The position numbers and the translations under genes were made by a program. DNA of 64,000 nucleotides from Streptomyces profundus. Its GTDB lineage: Bacteria; Actinomycetota; Actinomycetes; Streptomycetales; Streptomycetaceae. The stretch lies in contig NZ_CP082362.1 of NCBI RefSeq assembly GCF_020740535.1, positions 6,693,501 through 6,757,500 of the forward strand, in the 5' to 3' direction. The notes below the pieces were generated by a model, which ran no database searches, was not told where the DNA came from, and worked only from the letters and a program-made list of their open reading frames with translations. Positions 16,332 through 25,397 of this stretch are shown here, one piece after another. Within the stretch, counting starts at the first letter, position 1, and each line of letters begins with the position of its first letter.

Positions 16332-17758
16332 TGGGCGTGGGCGAAGAAGCCGCCGCCCGCCCGAGCCCGCCCGCGCGAGGGACCGGCGGAGCGGAGCGCG
16401 CCGGAGGGCGCGACCACACGGCGGCGCTCGGCACCCGGCCGATCGGACGACTGCTGTGGAGCACCAGCGTCCACACCACCATGTCGGTCGCCACCTACGG
16501 CATCTACGCCCTGACCAATGCCTGGTTCGTCGCCCGGGGGGTGGGGCCCGAGGCGTTGGTGGCGGTGAACATCGTGGCGCCCGTCCTGTTGCTCCTCGGC
16601 GCGGTCTCCACCACGGTCGGGGTCGGCGGCGCGTCGATCGTCTCGCGGAGCCTGGGCGGCGGGGATCCCCGCAGGGCCGCCCGGGCGGCCGGCAACACCT
16701 TCCTCGTCTACTGGACGGCGGCCATCGCCATCACCGTCCTCGGCCTGCTGCTGCTCGACCCGCTCCTCACCCTGCTGGGCGCCAGGGGGGAGATCCGCGA
16801 ACACGCCCACGACTACGCGCTGATCGTGCTGGCCGGTTCGATCACCGCGACCGGATTCTCCAGCCTGGTACGGGCCGAGGGGCGGCTGCGGTTCTCGACC
16901 CTGCTGTGGGTCCTTCCGGTCCTGTGCCAGATCGTGCTCGACCCGCTGCTGATCTTCGGCCTTGGCTGGGGCGTGCGCGGCGCCGCCTTCGGCACCATCG
17001 GCGGCCAGGCGGTCTCCATGGGACTCAGCCTGTGGTTCTTCTTCCTCCAGCGCGACCGCCCCTACCGCATCACCCTCGCCGACCTGCGCCCGCACGGCCC
17101 GACCCTGCGGGAGCTGGTGGCCGTGGGCACCCCGTCCTTCCTCGCCGGCCTCGGCGCCACCCTCGTCATGTTCATCGCCAACAACCGGCTGGCCGCGCTC
17201 GGCGATCCGGTGGCCCTCGCCGCGTACGCCACCTCCGTGCGCGTCACCACCTTCGTCCTCATGCCCCAGACCGGCATCGCCCAGGGCATGCAGCCCCTCA
17301 TCGGCTACAACACCGGCCGCGGCCTGGCCGCCAGGGCCGAACGCACCCGGGTCCTCGCGCTCCGGGCCACCGTGCTCTACGGAACGGCCGCCGCGCTCCT
17401 GCTGCTGATCGCGGCCGATCCACTGGCCGCCGCCTTCACCGACGACCCCGGCACGGCGGAGAGGACCGCCGAGGTGATGCGTCTCATCGCCCTCGGCTAT
17501 CCGTTCACCGGGATCACGGCACTGGTCGCCACCTACTTCCAGGCCCGCGGGTGGGCCCGCCCCTCCCTGGTGATCTCCGTGGGATCGATCCTGGCCGTCC
17601 ACATCCCGCTGCTGCTCGCCCTCAGCTTCTTCGGGACGCCGTGGCTGTGGATCGGTTTCCCGGCTGCCGCGCTGCTGTCGGCCGTGGGGGCGATGGTCAT
17701 CCTCCGCGGGGCCAGGGCCCGGTCGGATGCCGCCGCTCGGGGTTGGCGGTCGCGATAG
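16331..17758 (+). CDS. MATE-family multidrug efflux transporter
   Basis: A 475-residue MATE transporter with 12 predicted membrane helices in two similar halves. Conserved features include GIYALTNAWFVARGVGPEALVAVNI in the first half, LDPLLIFGLGWGVRGAAFGTIGGQ in the middle, and MPQTGIAQGMQPLIGYNTGRG in the second half. The N-terminal 38 residues form a Gly/Ala/Arg-rich cytoplasmic tail. It exchanges Na+ or H+ for cationic drugs. It is translationally coupled to the APH-like kinase (1-base overlap), suggesting a modification-plus-export pair for one class of compound. Confidence 0.9.
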   Translation: MGVGEEAAARPSPPARGTGGAERAGGRDHTAALGTRPIGRLLWSTSVHTTMSVATYGIYALTNAWFVARGVGPEALVAVNIVAPVLLLLGAVSTTVGVGGASIVSRSLGGGDPRRAARAAGNTFLVYWTAAIAITVLGLLLLDPLLTLLGARGEIREHAHDYALIVLAGSITATGFSSLVRAEGRLRFSTLLWVLPVLCQIVLDPLLIFGLGWGVRGAAFGTIGGQAVSMGLSLWFFFLQRDRPYRITLADLRPHGPTLRELVAVGTPSFLAGLGATLVMFIANNRLAALGDPVALAAYATSVRVTTFVLMPQTGIAQGMQPLIGYNTGRGLAARAERTRVLALRATVLYGTAAALLLLIAADPLAAAFTDDPGTAERTAEVMRLIALGYPFTGITALVATYFQARGWARPSLVISVGSILAVHIPLLLALSFFGTPWLWIGFPAAALLSAVGAMVILRGARARSDAAARGWRSR

Positions 17759-17796
17759 GGCCAACCGGCCTCGCGGCGCCGGCAGTTGCCCCTCCT

Positions 17797-17830
17797 GTCA
17801 CGGCCCCCCGCGCCACCCGACGGCCGTGAC
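17797..17830 (+). terminator. Terminator hairpin after the MATE gene
   Basis: GTCACGGCC (17797-17805) pairs perfectly with GGCCGTGAC (17822-17830), 16-base loop, about 40 bp after the MATE stop and 32 bp before the next ATG. Confidence 0.5.
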
Positions 17831-17861
17831 GCGCGACCGCCGCCCTGGCCATACTGCCCTC

Positions 17862-18338
17862 ATGGCATGGTTGCGTGGCCTGGCGGTCGCCGGGGGAACA
17901 GGTCTCGTGGCCTGGGGCTGGTGGCTCGACCAGCGCCCCGCCACCCGTTTCGAGCTGTACCGGGACCCGGACGGCGGCGCGCTCAGCACCGTGACGACTC
18001 CGGGGCACGTCCTGCCGATCCACTCGCTCGCCGTGGTCGGTCTGCTGCTGCTGATCGTTGCCGTCCTCAAGCAGCGGCGCGCGGACATCCGCCGTGGACT
18101 CGCGGCCTGGCGGGAGCGCCCCGCCGCCGTCCACATCAGCGGTTTCCCCCATGTGATCGGCACCCTGTGGGACATCGTCAGCTCGGACGGGCCGGCGGTG
18201 GCCGACGACTTCTACGGCTACCTCCAGACCGAGGGCCACACCCCGGCCGAGGCGCTTCACCAGGCACAACGCCGCCTGCGCGCGGCGGCCCCAGGAGACC
18301 CCGCGCGCTGGGCGCCGTTTGTGCATATCGGACCCTGA
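17862..18338 (+). CDS. Membrane-anchored protein ending in a truncated CHAT (caspase-like) domain
   Basis: 158 residues. Residues 1-90 hold two hydrophobic segments (about 4-24 and 53-68, LAVVGLLLLIVAVL) and a basic stretch. Residues 92-158 (ISGFPHVIGTLWDIVSSD...ADDFYGYLQTEG...ALHQAQRRLRA...WAPFVHIGP) match the last third of CHAT domains, caspase-fold proteases of bacterial conflict systems. The part of CHAT that carries the catalytic His and Cys precedes this segment and is absent. The gene is either a deletion fusion or a non-catalytic relic. CATACT (17850-17855) 6 bases before the ATG suggests a leaderless mRNA, so it may still be expressed. First gene of a tight three-gene cluster. Confidence 0.62.
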   Translation: MAWLRGLAVAGGTGLVAWGWWLDQRPATRFELYRDPDGGALSTVTTPGHVLPIHSLAVVGLLLLIVAVLKQRRADIRRGLAAWRERPAAVHISGFPHVIGTLWDIVSSDGPAVADDFYGYLQTEGHTPAEALHQAQRRLRAAAPGDPARWAPFVHIGP

Positions 18339-18367
18339 ACTCGCCTGCGCACGGGCACACTTGACGC

Positions 18368-18808
18368 ATGTCCCCGATCTTCCGGCGACGTCCACGCCGT
18401 GCCGAACCCACCGCACCACCGCCGTCGCCGCCCGGTACCGGCCCCGGTACCCCGCCCAAGGACCCCGCGCTGGCCCATGCCTGGTTCTGCGAGCGGCTGC
18501 CGCAGTTGCGCGCCCAAGCGGATCTGCACGGCTGGCGACGGGAGTTGGAGGCCCGGGTGACGGCCGTCAGGGAGGGCCGCCCCGTCGCCGAGGCGCTGGA
18601 CGCGCTGCTGCTCTCCGACCAGGGCACGCTGCGGCACGCCGGCGAGGTGCCGCTGCGGGAGGCGTGGGACAGGGCACCGATCGGGCAACGCTTCCACTGC
18701 CCGCGCTCGGCCTGTCCGCCGCGCGCGCGGGCCGAGGACGCGAGCGAGCCATGGTGCCACCTGGACGACCAGCCGCTGCGGGCGACCACCTACCGGCTTG
18801 ACCCCTAG
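18368..18808 (+). CDS. Hypothetical protein with C-terminal Cys/His motif
   Basis: 146 residues, family not recognised. A basic, proline-rich N-terminus (residues 1-37) precedes a helical region (ALAHAWFCERLPQLRAQADLHGWRRELEARVTAVREG) and a C-terminal FHCPRSACPPRA...EPWCHLDD, whose Cys/Cys/Cys/His set could bind zinc. CACACT (18356-18361) 6 bases before the ATG suggests another leaderless start. It lies between the CHAT-tail gene (29-bp gap) and a membrane-protein gene (14-bp gap), so the three probably work together. Similar small Cys-rich proteins accompany conflict-system genes, but I cannot name a specific family. Confidence 0.58.
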   Translation: MSPIFRRRPRRAEPTAPPPSPPGTGPGTPPKDPALAHAWFCERLPQLRAQADLHGWRRELEARVTAVREGRPVAEALDALLLSDQGTLRHAGEVPLREAWDRAPIGQRFHCPRSACPPRARAEDASEPWCHLDDQPLRATTYRLDP

Positions 18809-18822
18809 GCGGGCGACGACAC

Positions 18823-19704
18823 ATGGACGGCGTTCTCAACAGCCTTGGCACCAAGTTCGCCGAGCGATGGGTGACCCTGCTGGCGCTGCCCGGAGTGGTG
18901 TTCGCACTGACCCTGGCGCTGTCCTGGTGGCTGCACCCGGTCGGCGCGGCCCACGCCCTGGACCCGACCGTGCTCGGCGACCGGCTGGACCAGACCCCGC
19001 CCCGCTGGTTGACGCACACCGCACACCGGTTGGTCCTGGCCGCGCTGATGACCCTCCTCGCCGTGGCCTCGGCCGCGGCAGCCACGGAACTCGGCCGCCT
19101 CATCGCCCGGTGGTGGCTGGGACGCGGCCGGCTGAGCCAGGCGCTCCTGGCGCCGCTCCGCCGCCGGCGCGTCCGCCGGGCCGAACGCGAGGCGCCGCCG
19201 GGCCACCACGTCCCCACGCGCTATCTGCCCGAACGGGCGACCCGGATCGGAGACCACCTGCTGCTCGCGGAGCGGCGCGTGGCGGCCCAGTACGGCGTCC
19301 TACTGGTCCGCGCGTGGCCCCGGCTGTGGCAACTGTGCGACGACAACGAGCGCGCGCCCCTTCAGGCCACGTGGGACCGCTACACGGCCGCCGCGGTGCG
19401 CTCCGCGTGGGCCCTTGGCTATCTGGCACTGGGCGTCCTGTGGTGGCCGGCCGCGGTGGCGGGAGGAGCGCTGTACCTCTCGGCCTGGGCAGCCGCCCGC
19501 CGCGCGGCGGCGGAACTCGGCGTCCTCATCGAAGCGTTGACGGACACCAAGCTCCTGGCCCTCGCGGAGGCCCTGGGCGTCACCCCCGCCCACGGCCGGT
19601 TCACCACGGCCGACGGGCAGGCCATCGACGGCATCCTGGACAAGGGATCCTTCCTCCCCGACGCCGTCCCGACCCCCAGCCCTGGTCAGACGGCGCGCCC
19701 CTGA
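18823..19704 (+). CDS. Hypothetical polytopic membrane protein
   Basis: 293 residues, family not recognised. Membrane segments are predicted near 17-38 (VTLLALPGVVFALTLALSWWL), 68-88 (RLVLAALMTLLAVASAAAAT) and two close together at 193-225 (ALGYLALGVLWWPAAVAGGALYLSAWAAA). Between the second and third is a large, very basic cytoplasmic or periplasmic loop (GRGRLSQALLAPLRRRRVRRAEREAPPG onward). Third gene of the CHAT-tail cluster, 14 bp after the second gene. No enzymatic motif is visible. Confidence 0.6.
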   Translation: MDGVLNSLGTKFAERWVTLLALPGVVFALTLALSWWLHPVGAAHALDPTVLGDRLDQTPPRWLTHTAHRLVLAALMTLLAVASAAAATELGRLIARWWLGRGRLSQALLAPLRRRRVRRAEREAPPGHHVPTRYLPERATRIGDHLLLAERRVAAQYGVLLVRAWPRLWQLCDDNERAPLQATWDRYTAAAVRSAWALGYLALGVLWWPAAVAGGALYLSAWAAARRAAAELGVLIEALTDTKLLALAEALGVTPAHGRFTTADGQAIDGILDKGSFLPDAVPTPSPGQTARP

Positions 19705-20330
19705 GGGGAACGCGCGGCGCGCGGGCGAAGGCCCCGCGTGGGACGTATGCCGGCGGAGCGGTATCCCGACCGGCTCGCCCACCACCAGCGCGAGGCGACC
19801 ACGAGGACGGCATCGCACCCGGCAGAGCCGCGGCCGACCGGATCGGGCTGTCCATCCCCGGCGGCAGCGGGGGCGAGATCACACCCGCTGTCCACGCGGC
19901 TGCTCACACAGCGCCTACGAGAACGCCCTGACCACAGAAGAACCCAAGCTCAGCTGGGGCTTCCGGAAGTGCCCGAGGCCCGACACGACCACCACGCCCA
20001 CGCCCTGACCGGGCAGACACGGTTCGCCGTGGAGTGATAGGGCAAAGCCGTTGGGGAGGCAGACAGGTTGGTTGAGGGCTCAGCGACTGCCTGGCGCCAG
20101 AGGGCCGCGTCTCTGTTCCGGTGAACGTTGAGCCGCTGCCAGCGTCTGGGGAGCAAGCTTCGCCGAGGCTGCGCAGGACAGCGCCCCCGATAGGGCGCCG
20201 GCGAAAGGCGGGCGAGGTGGTGAAGGGTCCTTAGGGAGCGAAGAAAGTACGGCCGAGTGACGTGAAGATGCCTGGACGGAGTAGGCGAGAAGGTTGCTCA
20301 CCCGCGTCTCGGCGGCTGACGGCCCTACCG
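19705..20330. other. 626-bp intergenic region without a recognisable gene
   Basis: A 99-codon open frame (19738-20037) has no ribosome-binding site or recognisable protein character. From about 20040 onward GC content drops slightly and stop codons are frequent in all frames. I see no tRNA, known small RNA or transposase remnant. The region separates the CHAT-tail cluster from the RHS toxin locus. Confidence 0.5.
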
Positions 20331-20377
20331 AGTGCCGGCCCGATCAAACGAACCGTCTGGACGGAAAGTTATCGCCT

Positions 20378-20407
20378 TTGACGCTGTGTGTCCGCGCTTC
20401 CTACGAT
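20378..20407 (+). promoter_or_regulatory. Promoter of the RHS toxin gene
   Basis: TTGACG (20378-20383) and TACGAT (20402-20407) with an 18-base spacer is a near-consensus housekeeping promoter. Transcription would begin near 20414, about 23 bases before the ATG at 20437. Confidence 0.65.
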
Positions 20408-20436
20408 GCTCCGTAGTCTTCGGCCTGGGGGTGGGC

Positions 20437-23400
20437 ATGGCGCGTGCGTCCGACTGGAGTCCGGTGGACATGGACCGGGATCCGACGCCGGGTGACCCTG
20501 ACGAGGTCCGCGAGTTGGCGGATGAGTTGCGGGAGTTCGCCGACGATGTCGGCGAGGCGCTGGGGAAGATCCGAGGTTTGGCCTCGGAGCGTGCGGTATT
20601 GGACTGGGCGGGATTGTCGGCGGACGCCTTCCGTGCCGAGTTCGATGGTGTGCCGGGAAACCTGACCAAGTTGGAGGAGAGTTACTCCCTCTGCTCGCAG
20701 GCGCTCCAGACCTACTGGCCGAAGCTCCAGACCGCGCAGGGCATGGCGGACCGCGCGTTGGACCGGGCGATCTCGGCGCAGGCCGACCTCGCCGCCGCGC
20801 AGTCGGCGTTAGACGACGCCGAGGACTGGGTGGGTCGCGCCGGGGACGAGGCCGAACGGTTGCAGCGCGAGGGGGAGCGGGAGGACATCGAGCCGCCGGA
20901 CGAGGACGATGTCCGTACGGCGACCCGTGACCACCAGGCCGCCGAGGCGGCGGCCGGGGCGGCCCGGGGCCGGGTGAACGACGCGGAGGAGCGGCTGTCC
21001 GCCGCCCGCCAACTCGCCCAGGACGCGCAGGAGATGCGCGAGGAGGCGGCACGGGAGTGCACCGGCGACATCGACGAGGCATCCGATGCCGGTATCCAGA
21101 ACCGGCGGTGGTGGGAGAAGGCCATCAAGTGGGTGACCGACAACTGGGACACCCTCGTCGAGATCTGCAAGGTCATCGTCGCCGTACTCGGTGTCGTTGT
21201 CATGATCATCGGTGGCCCTCTCGCGTGGGTGGTCTTCGCTGCGGCCCTCGTCGTCCTCGCCGACACACTGATCAAGTTCGCGAGAGGCGAAGCCGGACTG
21301 CTCGATGTCGCGTTCGCCGCCCTCGACTGCATCCCGGGGATGAAGGGCCTTACCACCCTCGGCGGCTTGGCCGCCGGTGTGCGCGGCCTGGCCCGGTCGG
21401 GGCTGCGCGGTATGGCGCAAGGAGTGCGTGGCCTGGCCGGCCGCGGCCGGAGCATGCTCACCGACGGGATGGACCAGGCGTACTCCCGTATGCGGAACGC
21501 GTTCCACAGCGGTGGTACGGACCCGATCGACCTGGCCACCGGCAAGATGTACCTGCCGCTGACGGATGTGGACTTGCCAGGCACGCTGCCGTTCGCCTTC
21601 ACTCGCAGGCTGGAGTCCGGCTACCGCTCCGGTCGTTGGTTCGGCCCGTCCTGGTCCTCCACCGTGGACCAACGGCTGGAACTCGACGAGGAAGGCATCG
21701 TCCTCGTCACCGAGGACGGCATGCTGCTGGCCTACCCACACCCGAGCCGCTTCGACGAGCCCGTCCTGCCGGCCACGGGGCCGCGTTGGCCGCTGTCCCG
21801 GTCGGCGGATGAGGGCTACCAGCTCAACAACCCCATCACGGGGCACACCCGTTCTTTCGCACCACCCGACGAGGCCGGGTTCGCCCTGCTCCAGCGGGTA
21901 TCCGACCGCAACGGGAACCACGTCGACTTTGACTACGACGCCCACGGAGCGCCGCTGGCCATCCGGCACTCCGGCGGCTACCACCTGGAGCTCACCACCG
22001 AGGAGGGACGGGTCACCGCCCTGCGCCTCGCTGACGTGGACCCGGATGGCACGGAAGCACAGATCAAGCGTTACGGCTACAAGGACGGGAACCTCGTCGA
22101 GGTATTCACGTCCAGCGAGGTGCCCTTCCGCTTCGTCTACGACGAGCGCCTCCGGGTGACGTCGTGGACCGACACCAACGGGTGTGGCTACGGGTACACC
22201 TACGACGACCAGGACCGCTGTGTCGCCGAGGGCGGCGAGGCGGGCCACGTCACCGTCACCGTCGACTACGAGGGCACCGATTCAGCCTGGCCCGGTACGC
22301 GGATCACCGCACTCACCACTGCCGAGGGGGCCGTCACCCGGTATGTGATCAACGACCGGTTCCAGGTCATCGCGATCATCGACCCGAACGGCGCCGTCAC
22401 CCGCGCCGAGTACGACAGCCATCATCACCTCACGTCCTGGACGGACGCGTTGGGGCGCACCACCCGCTACGAGAACGCCCCGACAGGGCAGCCGCTCCTC
22501 GTGACGCGCCCCGACGGAGCGTCGATCCACTGCGCGTACGACGCGTCGGCGAAGCCGACCAGCATCATTCAGGCCGACGGCTCCACTTGGCAGCGTGAGT
22601 ACGACACGCGAGGCAACTGCACGGCGCTGATTGATCCGACGGGGGCCACCACCAGACACACCTTCGACGCGAACGGTCGGCTGACCTCCGTGACCGACCC
22701 GCTCGGCGCGACAACCCTGGTCCGCTGCAACGCCGCTGGCCTGCCGGAGGAGATCGTCGATCCCCTGGCCAACCGCGTCACCCGCCGCCACGATGCGTTC
22801 GGTCGCATCGTTGAGGTCACCGACCCACTCGGCGGCGTGTCCCGGCAGTCGTGGACGGCGGAGGGCCGCATCGCGCGAAGCGTGGGTCCGGACGGCGCCG
22901 AACAGACGTGGGACTATGACGGCGAGGGCAACTGCGTCCGCCACACGGACGCCCACGGCGGAGTCACCACCTACGAGTTCACGCACTTCGATCTGTTGGC
23001 GGCGCGCACCGGACCGGATGGCGTGCGGTACACGTTCGCCTACGACCCCGCCCTTCGGCTCACGCAGGTCACCAATCCCCACGATCTGACCTGGGACTAT
23101 GCCTACGATCCGGCCGGCCGGCTAATCGCCGAGACGGACTTCGACGGTCGACGGATGAACTACGGCCGTGACGCTCTGGGCAGGATGACGTCGCGCGTCA
23201 ACCCGCTGGGCCAGACCATCCTCTTCCAGTACGACGTCTCCGGCCGGATCGTCACCAAGTCCGTCGACGGCGCGAGCACGGAGTACGAACACGACGCGGT
23301 GGGCCGCATGGTGCGGGCCAGCGGCGCGGGCTGCGAAGTGCTTCGCGAACATGACGGCCTGGGCAGGGTGGTCGCCGAGACCGTCGACGGCGAAACGGTG

Positions 23401-24978
23401 TCGTTCACCTACGACGCGGCCGGGCACCGCCTGTCCAGGGACATGCCGAGCGGCGCGAGCGCGTGGTACGCCTACGACGCGGCCGGGCGCAGGACTTCCC
23501 TGACGACCGCCGGCCGCACCCTGTCCTTCACCCACGACGCGGCCGGCCGCGAGGTCTCCCGCCTCGTCGGTGAAGCCCTCACCATGAGCCAGGTCTGGGA
23601 CCCGGCGGGACGGCTCTCCGAGCAGTCCGTCACCGCGGCGGGTGGCCTCGTGCAGCATCGCGCGTACGCCTACCGAAACGACGGCCAACTGCTCGGCGTC
23701 GACGACCACCTCCGTGGGACCAGTCAATTCGCCCTCGACGACGCGGCCCGCGTGGTCGAGGTGGACGCGCGGAACTGGAGTGAGACGTACGCCTACGACG
23801 CCGTCGGCAACCAGATGCGTGCGAGCTGGCCGGCGAACCATGCCGGGGCCGACGCACGAGGTGAGCGCGTCCACGCCGGGACGCGCCCGGTCCGAGCCGG
23901 GTCGGTGGCCTACGAATACGATGCCGCCGGCCGCATCACCACACGCCGCAGGACTCGCCTCTCCCGCAAGCCGGACGTGTGGCGCTACACATGGGACGCG
24001 GAGGACCGACTCACCACCGTGACCACCCCGGACGGCACGGTGTGGCGCTACCGTTACGACCCGTTCGGCCGACGGATCGCCAAGCAGCGAATGGCGGCCG
24101 ACGGGACCGCCGTTGTCGAGGAGACGCGGTACGCGTGGGACGGCGGGACAGTTGCCGAGCAGACGACGACCGGGAGTGCTCTGGCCCATCCGGTGATCCT
24201 CACCTGGGACCACGACGGCACTCAGCCGCTCGCCCAGACGGAGCGTCGCGTCGATCAGGCGACGGGCGAGGAGATCGACGCTCGCTTCTTCGCGATCGTC
24301 ACGGACCTGGTGGGCGCGCCAACCGAGCTCGTTGACGAAACGGGACAAGTGGCGTGGCGGTCCCGAAGCACGGTCTGGGGAGTTACCACCTGGCCCTCCC
24401 ACAGCCGCGCCTACACCCCGCTGCGTTTCCCCGGCCAGTACTTCGACCACGAGACGGGACTCCACTACAACGTCAACCGGTACTACGACCCGGAGACCGG
24501 CGGTTACCTGTCCGACGACCCGCTCGGCCTGGCCCCCGCGCCCAACCCTCGGGCGTACGTGACCAACCCGCACACCCGGTCCGACCCCCTCGGCCTCGCC
24601 CCCTATCAGCGGTACCGCACCGACACCCGACCCACGGAAGAGATCTTCGACCGCGGTTTCGAACCGCGGGGCGACAACATGAACTTGGAGGAGCACGTCG
24701 CCGGCCTGGGCGGTCAGTACTATCCCGAGTCCGGGTACGTGGGTACCACGGATTCCCTCGGGCACGCGCAGGACCGGGCTCGCGGTTCTGACAGATACAT
24801 CTACGATATTCGCGCGAACGACGCCGGAGTCGACGTCAACGCCAGGTTGCCGGACAACCCAAGCGGTCACGAGCGGGAGCACGCGTATCCGCGGAACCTC
24901 GATCCGTCGGAGATCGCCGGTGCGTGGGACCCCTCCGGCAACTACAGGGAGAACCCCAACTTTGGAGGGCGGAGATGA
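20437..24978 (+). CDS. RHS/YD-repeat polymorphic toxin with C-terminal ADP-ribosyltransferase
   Basis: 1513 residues. The N-terminus is a WXG/LXG-like helical module (about 1-210, ADELREFADDVGEALGKI...LDWAGLSADAFRAEF), suggesting type VII-like export. A hydrophobic pair at about 240-290 follows, then DUF6531 (TDPIDLATGKMYLPLTDVDLPGTLPFAFTR), a long run of YD repeats forming the RHS cocoon, and the RHS core (GQYFDHETGLHYNVNRYYDPETGGYLSDDPLG). The toxin spans residues about 1390-1513. It starts QRYRTDTRPTEEIFDRGF, has VGTTDSLGHAQ, and ends HEREHAYPRNLDPSEIAGAW, matching the R, STS-like and ExE (E1479/E1481) motifs of cholera-toxin-like arginine ADP-ribosyltransferases. Its stop overlaps the next gene (ATGA). 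Confidence 0.85.
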   Translation: MARASDWSPVDMDRDPTPGDPDEVRELADELREFADDVGEALGKIRGLASERAVLDWAGLSADAFRAEFDGVPGNLTKLEESYSLCSQALQTYWPKLQTAQGMADRALDRAISAQADLAAAQSALDDAEDWVGRAGDEAERLQREGEREDIEPPDEDDVRTATRDHQAAEAAAGAARGRVNDAEERLSAARQLAQDAQEMREEAARECTGDIDEASDAGIQNRRWWEKAIKWVTDNWDTLVEICKVIVAVLGVVVMIIGGPLAWVVFAAALVVLADTLIKFARGEAGLLDVAFAALDCIPGMKGLTTLGGLAAGVRGLARSGLRGMAQGVRGLAGRGRSMLTDGMDQAYSRMRNAFHSGGTDPIDLATGKMYLPLTDVDLPGTLPFAFTRRLESGYRSGRWFGPSWSSTVDQRLELDEEGIVLVTEDGMLLAYPHPSRFDEPVLPATGPRWPLSRSADEGYQLNNPITGHTRSFAPPDEAGFALLQRVSDRNGNHVDFDYDAHGAPLAIRHSGGYHLELTTEEGRVTALRLADVDPDGTEAQIKRYGYKDGNLVEVFTSSEVPFRFVYDERLRVTSWTDTNGCGYGYTYDDQDRCVAEGGEAGHVTVTVDYEGTDSAWPGTRITALTTAEGAVTRYVINDRFQVIAIIDPNGAVTRAEYDSHHHLTSWTDALGRTTRYENAPTGQPLLVTRPDGASIHCAYDASAKPTSIIQADGSTWQREYDTRGNCTALIDPTGATTRHTFDANGRLTSVTDPLGATTLVRCNAAGLPEEIVDPLANRVTRRHDAFGRIVEVTDPLGGVSRQSWTAEGRIARSVGPDGAEQTWDYDGEGNCVRHTDAHGGVTTYEFTHFDLLAARTGPDGVRYTFAYDPALRLTQVTNPHDLTWDYAYDPAGRLIAETDFDGRRMNYGRDALGRMTSRVNPLGQTILFQYDVSGRIVTKSVDGASTEYEHDAVGRMVRASGAGCEVLREHDGLGRVVAETVDGETVSFTYDAAGHRLSRDMPSGASAWYAYDAAGRRTSLTTAGRTLSFTHDAAGREVSRLVGEALTMSQVWDPAGRLSEQSVTAAGGLVQHRAYAYRNDGQLLGVDDHLRGTSQFALDDAARVVEVDARNWSETYAYDAVGNQMRASWPANHAGADARGERVHAGTRPVRAGSVAYEYDAAGRITTRRRTRLSRKPDVWRYTWDAEDRLTTVTTPDGTVWRYRYDPFGRRIAKQRMAADGTAVVEETRYAWDGGTVAEQTTTGSALAHPVILTWDHDGTQPLAQTERRVDQATGEEIDARFFAIVTDLVGAPTELVDETGQVAWRSRSTVWGVTTWPSHSRAYTPLRFPGQYFDHETGLHYNVNRYYDPETGGYLSDDPLGLAPAPNPRAYVTNPHTRSDPLGLAPYQRYRTDTRPTEEIFDRGFEPRGDNMNLEEHVAGLGGQYYPESGYVGTTDSLGHAQDRARGSDRYIYDIRANDAGVDVNARLPDNPSGHEREHAYPRNLDPSEIAGAWDPSGNYRENPNFGGRR

Positions 24979-25397
24979 CCGAACAGGTCTCCATCAAGGC
25001 GGCAGGGCCCGATGGCCGGCGGGAGACCGTGCGCCTGACTCACTCAGATCAGCCGCCCTACGCCATCACCCTGCACCGTGCGGCCGGCGGCGACGAAACG
25101 TACGAGGGAAGCAACCTCTTCGTCTGCCTGACCGAACTCCGCAAGGAGTTGGAGCGGGACGGACTCCTGCTGTGCTGCCAGGGTGCACGGGGCGATGTCA
25201 CCCCCTCCGGTCTGGAGAGCCAGATGACGGGAGGAAGGTACGTGTACACCTTCACCCCGGGGGAGCGGCAGGTGAACCAGGAGTACGTGGACATCTTCGC
25301 CCCGGCCGCGTACGAGGACGTCGTCACGGTGGCGGAGCAACGGGCCGCCGTGCTCGCGTTCCACGGCCTGCCGGACACGGGCTGGGAGCCTCGCTGA
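24975..25397 (+). CDS. Probable immunity protein for the RHS-ART toxin
   Basis: 140 residues, small and soluble. Its ATG overlaps the toxin stop codon (ATGA) and is preceded by GGAGGGCGGAG inside the toxin's last codons, so toxin and this protein are made together, the standard layout for a cognate immunity protein. The central part, LLLCCQGARGDVTPSGLESQMTGGRYVYTFTPG, and VDIFAPAAYEDVVTVAEQRAAVLAFH recall a small family seen next to other polymorphic toxins, but I cannot name it. A function in blocking the ART domain is inferred from position. Confidence 0.65.
   Translation: MTEQVSIKAAGPDGRRETVRLTHSDQPPYAITLHRAAGGDETYEGSNLFVCLTELRKELERDGLLLCCQGARGDVTPSGLESQMTGGRYVYTFTPGERQVNQEYVDIFAPAAYEDVVTVAEQRAAVLAFHGLPDTGWEPR

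Noticed and set aside
16262..17764. 500-codon minus-strand frame opposite the MATE gene
   Set aside because: Low-complexity Glu/Gly/Arg sequence mirroring a membrane-protein gene; the MATE frame has clear family motifs and codon bias.
19738..20037. Possible 99-residue gene after the CHAT-tail operon
   Set aside because: Arg/His/Pro-rich translation, no ribosome-binding site, and no family similarity; treated as non-coding.
20041..20330. Possible structured RNA in a slightly lower-GC intergenic stretch
   Set aside because: No match to features I know of RNase P RNA, tmRNA, tRNA or 6S RNA; no long conserved-looking stem.
20809..24882. Two very long minus-strand frames opposite the RHS gene
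   Set aside because: Val/Gly/Arg/His-rich antisense shadows of the YD repeats with no domain signal.
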